From Sphingopyxis granuli NBRC 100800 (GTDB taxonomy: Bacteria; Pseudomonadota; Alphaproteobacteria; Sphingomonadales; Sphingomonadaceae), in the NCBI RefSeq assembly GCF_001591045.1, contig NZ_BCUA01000001.1, positions 123,679 to 187,678 of the forward strand: a stretch of 64,000 nucleotides of DNA. Reading direction: 5' to 3'. This document shows positions 17,685-25,893 of the stretch, in pieces. The notes below the pieces were generated by a model. That model was not told the DNA's origin. It searched no databases and was given only the letters and a program-made list of their open reading frames with translations. Each line of letters opens with the position of its first letter. Position 1 is the stretch's first letter. The translations under genes and the position numbers were made by a program.

Positions 17685-17737
17685 GTTTCCCTCCTTCTTG
17701 GTTGATCAAAATCTTCACTTGCTGGGCATAGTGGATG

Positions 17738-18706
17738 TCATGTGCGCTGGATGATGAGGTAGCTGAGATAGGCTGCGTAAGCGCTCACGAATAGGCCGCC
17801 TTCGAACCGCGAAATCTTGCGGCTGCTGACGAAAATCGGAATGCAGAGCAGCGCTACTCCCAGCATGACCGGTATATCGATGCGGATGAGATGGCTGCTG
17901 ACATCGATACCATCGGCCGGAATGAGGCAGGTCACCCCAAGAATCACGAGGATATTGTAGACGCTACTGCCGATCAGATTGCCGATCGCGATGTCGCGCT
18001 CTCCCCGGATCGTTGATATGATCGTGGTCACGAGTTCGGGCGCCGAGGTACCAATGGCAACGATCGTCAGGCCGATGAAGGCGTCCGATACATTCCAGAG
18101 ACGTGCGAGATCGACAGCACCTTCGACGAGCCAGTCGGCGCCGACAACGATGATGACGAGACCAATCGCGAGCATCAGCATCTCGGTTACCGCCTGACGG
18201 TTGGCGAGGCGCCGGGGTCCGAACTCACGGGCAAATTCCAGCTTGACCTTAAGGCTCTCTCGCCGGGCCGCGCGGATGACCGCCAGCGTGAATATCACGC
18301 CCATGGTGACGAGCACGAGGCCCTCCAGCCGCGACAGCGTGCCGTCCCAAGCAAAGGCGAGCAGCGTGGCCGCGGCAATGACGATCGCGGGGAGTTCCAG
18401 GCGCAGCGTCTGCATCTGGATCGCCAGCGGTTGCAGCGCAGCGCTGAGGCCAAGGATAAGGAGGATGTTGACCGTATTGGTGCCGGCGATGTTCCCGATC
18501 GCAAGTGAGCCGTTGCCCTGAATGGCGGCCTCGATACCGACGGCGAGCTCTGGCGTGCTCGTTCCAAGCGCGACCACGGTAAGACCGATCAGCAGCGGTG
18601 AAATGCCAAGGCGCGCTGCCAGTGCCGCGCCGCCTCTTACGAGCAGTTCGGCGCCGGCGATCAACGCGGCAAGCCCGACGCCAATCCAGACGATCGCATG
18701 AGTCAT
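17738..18706 (-). CDS. CaCA-family Na+/Ca2+-type exchanger (YrbG-like)
   Basis: 322 residues, about ten membrane segments in two inverted repeats. The alpha-repeat motifs are evident: GLTVVALGTSTPELAVG with GNIAGTNTVNILLILG in the first half, and GLTIVAIGTSAPELVTTI with GNLIGSSVYNILVILG in the second. These are the cation-coordinating GTSxPE signatures of the CaCA superfamily. It should exchange Ca2+ (or K+) against Na+ or H+. It follows the USP and P-type ATPase genes with short gaps (6 and 11 bp), forming a cation-homeostasis operon. Confidence 0.92.
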   Translation of the reverse strand: MTHAIVWIGVGLAALIAGAELLVRGGAALAARLGISPLLIGLTVVALGTSTPELAVGIEAAIQGNGSLAIGNIAGTNTVNILLILGLSAALQPLAIQMQTLRLELPAIVIAAATLLAFAWDGTLSRLEGLVLVTMGVIFTLAVIRAARRESLKVKLEFAREFGPRRLANRQAVTEMLMLAIGLVIIVVGADWLVEGAVDLARLWNVSDAFIGLTIVAIGTSAPELVTTIISTIRGERDIAIGNLIGSSVYNILVILGVTCLIPADGIDVSSHLIRIDIPVMLGVALLCIPIFVSSRKISRFEGGLFVSAYAAYLSYLIIQRT

Positions 18707-18712
18707 TGGCGG

Positions 18713-19612
18713 TTAGTCTGCCTTGCGCTTGGCGGGATCGGGTACGAGAAGCACGTCGCCGGGCACCGCATCGATGATCTTGCGCGCCGTGCTGCCGATC
18801 AGGGTTTCATAGACCATCCCGCCGCCATGGGTGCCCACCACAGTGAGATGGCGCCGGGAGTTCTCGGCATAGTCCCGCAACAGTGCCTCGGGCACGCCAT
18901 GTTCGATCATGCGGCTGACCTTGCGGGCGGCATCAGGTGTGAGCCCTGCTTCGGCCAGGAACTTGTCGGCCGCGTCCTTGCCATATCCTTCGAACTGCTT
19001 CTCGATCTCTGCGCGGCCAAGATAGCCGGCAAAGGGCACGTCATAGGCGTGAAAAAGCGAGAGGCCTGTATCCGGGAAAAACTGGATGGCTGTCTCGAGC
19101 GCAACGCGGGAGGATTCCGAAAAGTCCGTCGCGACGAGCATGGTTTGATAAGGCTCGAAGGCACGGTCGCGCACGATGAGGACCGGAACAGTGGACTTGC
19201 GAATCAGCCGGTCGACCGTGTCGCCAAGGAACATGCGCGCCAGCAACTCGTCGCGGGCGACCCCGGTGATGATCAGTTCCGCATGGGAAGTCCGGGCGCC
19301 TTCCAGGACCACCTCGGCCGGCGAGCCCGTCTCGACATGAACGGCGATGTCGATATTTGGATCCTCGCGCACCAGATCCCTGTAGATGCGGTCGCGAGCC
19401 TTGCGAACCGGGTCGGACGGACGGCGCCAGGACGGCAGGTCGCGCAGACTTCCGGACAGGGTCATAGTCTCGGGCGGAGCAAGTGCGTGAATGACGGTGA
19501 GTTCGGCCTGCCACGCCCTGGCGACGAGTAGGGCACGGTCGAGCGCCCGGTCGCAACGATGGCTGAGGTCGGTTGCCAGCGCCAGATGCTTGGGGAAGAT
19601 GCCCTGGGTCAT
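18713..19612 (-). CDS. Universal stress protein, two complete Usp domains
   Basis: 299 residues from ATG 19612 with AGGAGGAC upstream. Domain 1 is FPKHLALATDLSHRCDRALD to VPVLIVRD, with ITGVARDELLARMFLGDTVD. Domain 2 is YQTMLVATDFSESSRVALET to DVLLVPD, with the full nucleotide motif VGTHGGGMVYETLIGSTARK (G-2x-G-9x-G-S). It is unlike the other three Usps in this window. It sits between the P-type ATPase and the antiporter in one operon. Confidence 0.92.
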   Translation of the reverse strand: MTQGIFPKHLALATDLSHRCDRALDRALLVARAWQAELTVIHALAPPETMTLSGSLRDLPSWRRPSDPVRKARDRIYRDLVREDPNIDIAVHVETGSPAEVVLEGARTSHAELIITGVARDELLARMFLGDTVDRLIRKSTVPVLIVRDRAFEPYQTMLVATDFSESSRVALETAIQFFPDTGLSLFHAYDVPFAGYLGRAEIEKQFEGYGKDAADKFLAEAGLTPDAARKVSRMIEHGVPEALLRDYAENSRRHLTVVGTHGGGMVYETLIGSTARKIIDAVPGDVLLVPDPAKRKAD

Positions 19613-19623
19613 TTTTCGTCCTC

Positions 19624-22314
19624 CTAAGTGTTGAGTTCCTTGAACCAGCCCAGTCGCCGCATGATGTGCTTTTCGACCTCGAGCAGGAGCATGAGAGCCG
19701 CGCCGGCAAGAACGAGCAGTGCAAGGTCGGTGATGGTGAGCGGTCGCGAGTTGAAGATCGCGTTCATGAACGGAGCGTAGGTGAAGAGTGCCTGGCCCAG
19801 GACGAGGACAGTGATCGCGATCAGCACGGCGGGGGTGCCTACTGCGCCGCGCCATGTCAGCGACGTTGTGTGGAGATAGCGGACGTTGAAGAGGTAGAAG
19901 ATCTCCGCGACGATGAACATATTGACGACCATCGTGCGCGCGACTTCGAGGCCGCGCCCCTGATCGAGCGTGTAGAAGAAGATGCCGAGCGTGACGGCGG
20001 CGAACAGCACCGACACCAGCACGACGCGCCAGAGGAGGAAGGGTGAAAGGAGCGGCGCGCCGCGCTCGCGCGGGCGGCGCTGCATCGCGCCGGGCTCGGT
20101 GGGTTCGAAGGCGAGCACCAGGCCAAGGGTCGCGGCGAGGATGAGATTGACCCACAGGATCTGGGTGGCCGACATCGGCAGGGCAAATCCGAGGAGGATC
20201 GCCAGAACGACCGCCAGCGTCTCACCGCCGTTCGTGGGGATCTCCCAGGAAATGACCTTCCTGATGTTGTCGTAGACGGTCCGGCCCTCGCGTACGGCGC
20301 TGACGATCGAGGCGAAATTGTCATCGAGGAGCACCATGGAAGCGGCTTCCTTCGACGCCTCGGTCCCCTTGATACCCATCGCCACGCCGACATCGGCCTG
20401 CTTGAGCGATGGCGCATCGTTGACGCCGTCGCCGGTCATGGCGACAATCTTGCCTTGCGCCTGCAGAGCGCGGACGATGCGAAGTTTGTGCTCTGGACTG
20501 GTCCGGGCGAAGACAGAGACGCGGCTGACGACCTGTTCGAGATCCTCGTCCGAAAGCTTCTCGATCTCCAGGCCAGTCATCACCTGCGGGTCGTCCGCCA
20601 GGTCGAGCTGGCGCGCGATCGCCAGCGCCGTTGCGGCATGGTCGCCGGTGATCATCTTGACGGCGATCCCGGCTGAGCGACACTCCGCGATCGCTTCCTT
20701 CGCTTCAAGGCGCGGTGGATCGATGAAGCCGACAAGTCCGAGCAGCTGGACGCCCGCCATGACGTCGTCGAACGAGATCCGCACTGTATCCGATGGCATC
20801 TCCTTCGCGCCAAATGCGAGGACGCGCTCGCCCTCGTTTCCAGCGTCAGAGATGGTATTCTCCCAATAGCCGATGTCTTCGGGCAAGGTCATTGCGAAGA
20901 GGGCTTCGGGCGCGCCCTTGACGAAGAGGATCATCGTTCCGTCAGGTCCGCGGCAGAGCGTCGCCATGAAGCGGTGCGCGGCATCGAATGGAATTTCGTC
21001 GAGCCGTTCCCATTCGGAGCGCTCCAGTTCCGGATCGACGGCCGCCTTCATGGCCAGGGCGAACAGCGCTCCCTCCATGGGATCGCCTTCGACGCGCCAT
21101 TCCTCGCCGACTTTGCGCAGCGACGCATCGTTGCACAGGAGGCCGCAGCGGATCAGCGGCATGGAAGCGGCCATGGCCTCGGCCTGGTCGCCGACGCCCG
21201 CAATCTGGATATGGCCCTCCGGGACATAGCCTGAGCCGCTGGCGAGCATGGTGCATCGCGCCGTGATGATCCGGCGGGCCGTCATTTCGTTGCGCGTCAG
21301 TGTACCCGTCTTATCCGAGCAGATCACGGACGTGGCGCCGAGTGTTTCGACGGCCGGAAGCTTGCGGATGACGGCATTGCGAGCCGCCATCCGGCGCACG
21401 CCGATGGCAAGGGTGATGGTGATGACCGCGGGCAGGCCTTCCGGCACGATGCCCACGGCCAGGGCGACGACGGCGATCAGGGCATCGACCCAGTCGTAGC
21501 TCCGCACGAGGACAGCGAAAGCGAACAGCGCCAACCCCCCTGCCAGCACGAACCAGGTGAAGCGGCGGGCAAACTGGTCGATCTGCGTCAGGAGGGGCGT
21601 CGCCATCACCTCGACCGACTGGATCAGCGTGCTGATCCGTCCGATCTGCGTATGCACGCCTGTCGCCACGACGATGCCGTTCGCTTGCCCGGCGGCGACC
21701 AGAGTGCCGGAGAAAACCATGTTCTGTCGGTCTGCAAGAACCGTTTCCTCGGGCAGCACCGCATCATGCTTTTCGGCCGCGACCGACTCCCCGGTCAGCA
21801 GAGCCTCGTCGATCAGGAGGCGGCGGGCGTGGAGAAGCCTGAGATCGGCCGGGACACGGTCGCCCGCTTCGATGAGAACAAGGTCGCCCGGGACGATGTC
21901 GGAAACCGGGATGGTCTGCCGGACGCCCCCCCGGATGACGCTCGCCTTCGGTGCGATCATCTGCTGGATCGCTTCGAGCGCCTGTTCGGCCTTCCCTTCC
22001 TGGATATAGCCGATGATCGCATTCACGATGACGACGGCCACGATGACCGCGGCATCGATCATATGGTCGAGCAGCGCGGCTGCGAGCGCGCCGGCGAGCA
22101 GGACGTAGATCAGGGTATTGTTGAACTGGGCCAAAAAGCGCAGCAGCGGATTGCGCCGGGATGCCTTGGGCAGCGTATTGGGACCGAAACGGGCAGCTTG
22201 CCGGTTGACGTCCTGAGCTGAGAGGCCGGCCAGTTCCACGTCGAGGATCCTGGCGATCTCATTGCTCGGTAACGCATGCCAGCGCATTTCTTCCAAATCG
22301 ACGGGCGCCGACAT
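19624..22314 (-). CDS. P-type cation-transporting ATPase (P2-type, PacL/CtpF-like)
   Basis: 896 residues from ATG 22314, chosen because GGAAG lies 7 bp upstream; a longer reading frame lacks a ribosome site. It has a cation ATPase N-domain (WHALPSNEIARILDVELAGL), TGES, the phosphorylation site CSDKTGTLTRNE, KGAPEAL, MITGDHAATA and MTGDGVNDAPSLKQADVGVAMG. The membrane helices carry VGIVPEGLPAVITITLA, typical of P2-type pumps for Ca2+, Na+ or K+. CtpF of Mycobacterium, a member of the hypoxia regulon, is of this type. Operon with the Usp and antiporter genes downstream. Confidence 0.92.
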   Translation of the reverse strand: MSAPVDLEEMRWHALPSNEIARILDVELAGLSAQDVNRQAARFGPNTLPKASRRNPLLRFLAQFNNTLIYVLLAGALAAALLDHMIDAAVIVAVVIVNAIIGYIQEGKAEQALEAIQQMIAPKASVIRGGVRQTIPVSDIVPGDLVLIEAGDRVPADLRLLHARRLLIDEALLTGESVAAEKHDAVLPEETVLADRQNMVFSGTLVAAGQANGIVVATGVHTQIGRISTLIQSVEVMATPLLTQIDQFARRFTWFVLAGGLALFAFAVLVRSYDWVDALIAVVALAVGIVPEGLPAVITITLAIGVRRMAARNAVIRKLPAVETLGATSVICSDKTGTLTRNEMTARRIITARCTMLASGSGYVPEGHIQIAGVGDQAEAMAASMPLIRCGLLCNDASLRKVGEEWRVEGDPMEGALFALAMKAAVDPELERSEWERLDEIPFDAAHRFMATLCRGPDGTMILFVKGAPEALFAMTLPEDIGYWENTISDAGNEGERVLAFGAKEMPSDTVRISFDDVMAGVQLLGLVGFIDPPRLEAKEAIAECRSAGIAVKMITGDHAATALAIARQLDLADDPQVMTGLEIEKLSDEDLEQVVSRVSVFARTSPEHKLRIVRALQAQGKIVAMTGDGVNDAPSLKQADVGVAMGIKGTEASKEAASMVLLDDNFASIVSAVREGRTVYDNIRKVISWEIPTNGGETLAVVLAILLGFALPMSATQILWVNLILAATLGLVLAFEPTEPGAMQRRPRERGAPLLSPFLLWRVVLVSVLFAAVTLGIFFYTLDQGRGLEVARTMVVNMFIVAEIFYLFNVRYLHTTSLTWRGAVGTPAVLIAITVLVLGQALFTYAPFMNAIFNSRPLTITDLALLVLAGAALMLLLEVEKHIMRRLGWFKELNT

Positions 22315-22816
22315 CAAGCTTCCTTCAGATAGGTTCAGGCTATGGGAATTGGGCACAGGGAAGCACGGTTCTGACGTCGCTTCTTTATGTTTCTGAGCTG
22401 CGCTCCGATGCCCTCCAGTTCGATCCACAATCGGGGTCACCTAGCTGGAGGGGCCGGGTGGTTCGCAATCCGGTTATATCCGTAGCGACGTCACCGTCCT
22501 CGGCCGATAAGTAAGTTTGGATTAGACAAGTGCGTATCGTCCGCAAAGGCTATGCAACCCCTCATGAACCGCCGTCTGGCAATCCTCCGTCTGCAGGCGC
22601 ATGGTGGCCGTTTGATGACGCGCCTGATCGCGAAGGCCACCGGGCTTGATGTCAAAGCAGCCCAGGAATCGGCTAGCTGCGTCGCGAACGGCCCCCACGG
22701 GATGCTTCTGGATGCGAATTGGGTCGGCATGGGATTTCCGCGGATGACGCGCGATGCCGGGCCCGCTAGGAGCGACCATAACTACGACCGCATTTCAACA
22801 CAGGAAGGCCAAGTCC
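22315..22816. other. 502-bp intergenic region, ATPase promoter and HU promoter
   Basis: It separates the leftward ATPase operon from the rightward HU gene. A weak resemblance to the FixJ-like box (GGTTATATCCGTAGCG) lies near 22470-22485. A plus-strand reading frame at 22552-22830 runs into the HU start region but has no ribosome site, no recognisable domain and an opposing frame of equal length, so it is not called a gene. Confidence 0.4.
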
Positions 22817-23092
22817 ATGAACAACACTGATCTTGCCGAAAAGATCGCCGCCGAACAGGGGATCACCAAGGCTGACGCGCGCAAGATTGTCGATGCGGTG
22901 TTCGCAGGGATTGGCGAGGCTGCGGCCAAGGGCGAGGAAATTGCGCTCAACGGGTTCGGCAAGTTCAAGATCAAGGACAGCCCCGCACGGGAAGGCCGGA
23001 ACCCGGCCACTGGCGAGCCCATGACCATCAAGGCATCGCGGAAGCTTGGCTTTTCGGCCGCGAAGGCCCTGAAAGACAAACTCAACCCCTAA
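22817..23092 (+). CDS. hup: HU-family DNA-binding protein
   Basis: 91 residues: MNNTDLAEKIAAEQGITKAD at the N-terminus, GEEIALNGFGKFKIKD in the middle, then the beta-arm REGRNPATGEPMTIKAS with the intercalating Pro, and KALKDKLNP at the end. This is a full-length HU/IHF-type nucleoid protein. Start set at 22817 where AGGCC/AAG precedes. In the island it could serve nucleoid compaction under stress; that is inference from context. Confidence 0.93.
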   Translation: MNNTDLAEKIAAEQGITKADARKIVDAVFAGIGEAAAKGEEIALNGFGKFKIKDSPAREGRNPATGEPMTIKASRKLGFSAAKALKDKLNP

Positions 23093-23114
23093 GCCGGCCC
23101 GGCCACTGCCCTGT

Positions 23115-23705
23115 TCAGCCGAAGGCGAGCGAGCCTTGCCGTTGCTGCGGAGGAGATGGCCGGACCTCACCTGCCCGGAGAAGTTTTCGAGCGGCCGGCG
23201 AAAGCGTGTAGACCGCCTGGCGTTGACCGCCTCGATTGTGGTGATCGACGCGGTAGCCCTGATAATGCCTGTGCAGGATTCCTGCGCGCACGAGGTCGGA
23301 TACCGCGCGGCTCACGTTCGTCTTCCCGGATGCGCGAACCCGCGTCCGAACTTCCGCATCGATTTCGCGTTCGGCGTCTGCGGGGTTCTGAGGCAGGGTT
23401 CCCGCCGCCTCCATCTCCTGGCGAACACGATTGGCCAGAGCCATCCTGCGCGGGTAGCTGCTGCCCATCGGGACGAGGGCGTCACACAACCACTCCCGGA
23501 TGGGGATGGCGCTCCCGCCTTCGACGACGAGCGGGCCGGCGCTGCCATTAGGCCCAGCGATCTTCGCAATCAGATCGAGGATCATGTAGGCGTAGCGCGG
23601 CCGCGAGGAGCTTTGCGAAAGCAGTTCGACAAGACCGGGCATATCGAGCGGCCTGGCATCACGATCAGATGTGAGGCGGGTCTGGAGCATGCGAGAATCA
23701 TGCAC
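23115..23705 (-). CDS. Winged-helix regulator-like protein of unknown function
   Basis: 196 residues, GTG start at 23705 (an in-frame ATG lies at residue 6). Residues about 70-110 (IPIREWLCDALVPMGSSYPR, then RRMALANRVRQEMEAAGTLP) and 120-175 (RVRASGKTNVSRAVSDLVRAGILHRHY, QAVYTLSP) look like two HTH/winged-helix segments; the second resembles a MarR/PadR-like reading head. No enzyme motif is present. A FixJ-like site lies about 35 bp upstream and a long inverted repeat 52-85 bp upstream, suggesting oxygen-dependent or autoregulated expression. Confidence 0.65.
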   Translation of the reverse strand: MHDSRMLQTRLTSDRDARPLDMPGLVELLSQSSSRPRYAYMILDLIAKIAGPNGSAGPLVVEGGSAIPIREWLCDALVPMGSSYPRRMALANRVRQEMEAAGTLPQNPADAEREIDAEVRTRVRASGKTNVSRAVSDLVRAGILHRHYQGYRVDHHNRGGQRQAVYTLSPAARKLLRAGEVRPSPPQQRQGSLAFG

Positions 23706-23738
23706 AGGTAGAACGAAAAGTGAATCCCTCCATTGGCT

Positions 23739-23752
23739 CTAAGTAACATTTG
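23739..23752 (-). promoter_or_regulatory. FixJ-box-like site upstream of winged-helix gene
   Basis: On the minus strand CAAATGTTACTTAG, about 35 bp before the GTG at 23705. It keeps the AAnGTTACKTAG part of the island consensus but not the leading GGG. Confidence 0.4.
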
Positions 23753-23756
23753 TCGG

Positions 23757-23790
23757 CTGTGACACTTTGCCCGCCGGTAAAGTGTCACAG
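23757..23790. repeat. Perfect 12-bp inverted repeat with 10-nt spacer
   Basis: CTGTGACACTTT and AAAGTGTCACAG flank gcccgccggt. The arms contain TGTGACA/TGTCACA, like CRP/FNR-family half-sites, but the spacing is far longer than the six bases of a CRP site. It is not followed by a T-run, so it is more likely an operator or a structured element than a terminator. It lies just upstream of the FixJ-like site of the winged-helix gene. Confidence 0.7.
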
Positions 23791-24102
23791 ATGCCGGTTT
23801 GCAATCAGAATTAGCCTGACGCTCCCTCAGTGCTGAGGCGGCAGCAGTGTTGGCCCAATGCGACGAACCCAGCGCAGCAATCATCTTTATCCCGAGGCCG
23901 CCGTCCCGGCGACGCGATCTCCTGCCATTGCGACCACACGGCTCTCAGCTTTCAGCCGGGAAACCACCGCGCTTTTCTCGTCCTGCAGAACATCGCCGTC
24001 GACTTCCTCAATTGTTCAGGATGGTATCGGACATGGGCTATCGCCTTCTTTCCGCAGCCATAGCCCGGCGCCCCGCGGAACCGCGGGAGCCGAACGCAGC
24101 CG
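23791..24102. other. Intergenic stretch with no identified feature
   Basis: 312 bp between the inverted repeat and the end of the Usp gene at 24103. Reading frames on both strands are short, overlapping and without family signatures or ribosome sites. I see nothing specific. Confidence 0.4.
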
Positions 24103-24924
24103 TCAGTGTGAAAATAGTAAGGGGAGCGGCGCCCCACCAAGCAGGTCGCGGGTGACGCCGCCAAGGATCATCTCGCGCAGGCGCGAGTGTCCGTAGGCGC
24201 CGAGCGCAAGCACGGTTGCGCCGCCGTTCCGGGCGGCCGTCACGAGCGCGTCGCCATCTGCCTCATCGCCACCACGGACCGGCACCACGGTCGATACGAA
24301 GCCGTGCCGGGCGAGGTGGCGGGCTATGTCGGCACCGGGCTCCGATCCGTGACCGTTCACGGTGGGTTTCGCGTCGAGAACAAGGATGTCGATTTTGGCT
24401 CTTGGAGAAGCAAATGCCGTCGCATCGCGAAGTGCATGCGTCGATTCCCGAGTGGCGTTCCAACCGATCGCGAGATGCTCTATCGCTCGCGCCTTATACC
24501 CGCCCGGAACGATCAGGACGGGACGTCCCGATGAAAACAGGATGCTCTCGGCGGTTTCGCGACGGATCGGTGGGTGATCATAGCTGTTGGCCGGCCCGAA
24601 GAGAATGACGTCGGCATAGCGGGCATAGACCGCCGTCTTGACGAAGATCACTGAGGGTTGGTCCGAAATCGTGCGAACCTCGACATTGGTGGAACCTGCG
24701 AGCGCGGCGATGCGCTGCTGCTTGGCCTCCACCGCTTCGGTGTAGTCCTGCAGGAAGGCATAGGGCCGCGCGATCGTCAGGGCGTAGTCAGCCGATGGAA
24801 GGGCCGAGAGTATTACCAGAGAAAGGCTGGCGTTGTGAAACTCGGCGAAGCCAAGAGCGTCTCGTAAGAACTGTTCGTCCTTGTCGCCGGTATCCACAAC
24901 CGCGAGGACATCCTTGATGGCCAT
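24103..24924 (-). CDS. Universal stress protein, two-domain
   Basis: 273 residues. It starts MAIKDVLAVVDTGDKDEQFL and its second half carries HLAIGWNATRESTHALRDAT and ATVLALGAYGHSRLREMILGGVTRDLL. The GAYGHSR--ILGGVTR stretch is the Usp nucleotide-binding loop in the form common to alphaproteobacterial tandem Usps. Close paralogue of 16857-17684 and 28534-29370. It follows the PRPP synthetase gene by 48 bp, and a FixJ-like site overlaps the end of that gene about 55-70 bp upstream of this ATG. Confidence 0.9.
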   Translation of the reverse strand: MAIKDVLAVVDTGDKDEQFLRDALGFAEFHNASLSLVILSALPSADYALTIARPYAFLQDYTEAVEAKQQRIAALAGSTNVEVRTISDQPSVIFVKTAVYARYADVILFGPANSYDHPPIRRETAESILFSSGRPVLIVPGGYKARAIEHLAIGWNATRESTHALRDATAFASPRAKIDILVLDAKPTVNGHGSEPGADIARHLARHGFVSTVVPVRGGDEADGDALVTAARNGGATVLALGAYGHSRLREMILGGVTRDLLGGAPLPLLFSH

Positions 24925-24972
24925 ATTTTCCTCCAGCTTGTGGAAATTTTCTACCCAGTGCCGCCGCTCGGT

Positions 24973-25893
24973 TCATTTGGGTCTATTACGTAATCGCTTC
25001 GCATCGATGGCCGCGACCTGGCCTCCCAGCGCGTTACCGAGTATCGCCGCAAGCGCGATCGCATTGCTGGAATGCGGGATGCTGTCGGTTGTCACCAGGC
25101 GGCAGCCGAGGCCTCGCAGCATCGCTTCGGCATCAGATGCAAAGAGGCCATGGACCGCGAGGCCGATCGGCGCGGGGAACCCCTGCTCGAGGATTTCCCG
25201 CGCGGCGTTCGCAAGGGTGTGTCCCGATGAGATGACATCATCGACGAGGATCGGCATTCGACCTTTCCAGGCCGAGAGGTTCGCCGCCGCAATGAGGACA
25301 TCTCGGTCGCCCCGGCGCGACTTGGTGAACACGGCATGCGGCGCGTCGATCAGCCCGGCGATGGCGCCTGCCCATTGTTCACTCTCGCTGTCGGGGCCGA
25401 TGATGAGCGGCGCCTCGACATGATCGCAGATCCATTGCGCCAGAAGCGGTGACGCGGTGAGCGCCTCGGTTTCGATCGAATAGATCTCCTGCAGGTTGCT
25501 GTATCGATGCAGATGGGGATCAACCGTGACGAGCCCGTCAAATTCGGCAGAGATCAGCTGGGCGAATTGGCGCGAGGTGAGCGCTTCGCCGTCATGGAAC
25601 CGGCGATCCTGCCGCATATAAGCAAGATAGGGCGCCACGAGATGGACGGATCGTGCACCGCTCTCGCGCAGCAGCCGCGCCGCGAAGAGCAACTGCAGAA
25701 ACTGGTCATCGGGGCGTGCGAGCGTGCACACCACCGCAACGGCGCACCCCGCAACGGCTGAATGGAGGCGAATATAGCTCTCGCCATCGGGGAAACGGCG
25801 CAACTCAAGCTTTCCGACCGAGCATCCGACGCGCTCGGCGATGGCGTAGGTCATGCGCTCGTTCCCGGGCATCGGAAACAGCATCATTGTCAT
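24973..25893 (-). CDS. prs: Ribose-phosphate pyrophosphokinase-family protein
   Basis: 306 residues. PRPP synthetase features: KLELRRFPDGESYIRLHS, the ATP loop FAARLLRESGARSVHLVAPYLAYMRQDR, VDPHLHRYSNL, GPDSESEQW, and the PRPP-binding loop VDDVISSGHTLANAA. It lacks the catalytic KxRxGxxE-like segment in its standard form (TKSRRGDRD instead), so it may be a divergent paralogue rather than the housekeeping enzyme. Its ATG overlaps the stop of the phosphorylase gene (ATGA), so the products are made together, consistent with a joint role in ribose-phosphate/nucleotide salvage. Confidence 0.85.
   Translation of the reverse strand: MTMMLFPMPGNERMTYAIAERVGCSVGKLELRRFPDGESYIRLHSAVAGCAVAVVCTLARPDDQFLQLLFAARLLRESGARSVHLVAPYLAYMRQDRRFHDGEALTSRQFAQLISAEFDGLVTVDPHLHRYSNLQEIYSIETEALTASPLLAQWICDHVEAPLIIGPDSESEQWAGAIAGLIDAPHAVFTKSRRGDRDVLIAAANLSAWKGRMPILVDDVISSGHTLANAAREILEQGFPAPIGLAVHGLFASDAEAMLRGLGCRLVTTDSIPHSSNAIALAAILGNALGGQVAAIDAKRLRNRPK
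24979..24996 (-). promoter_or_regulatory. FixJ-box-like site (TTACGTAA core) upstream of Usp gene
   Basis: Plus-strand GGGTCTATTACGTAATCG, lying within the last codons of the PRPP synthetase gene and 55-72 bp before the Usp start at 24924. The core TTACGTAA is palindromic, so the orientation is ambiguous. Confidence 0.4.

Noticed and set aside
17694..17715. FNR/FixK-like TTGATC near the USP gene
   Set aside because: Only one half-site is present (TTGATCAAAA without a correctly spaced partner), so no FixK box is called.
22552..22830. 92-codon rightward reading frame upstream of HU
   Set aside because: No ribosome site or family signature, and an antisense frame of similar length exists; it is probably a product of high GC content.
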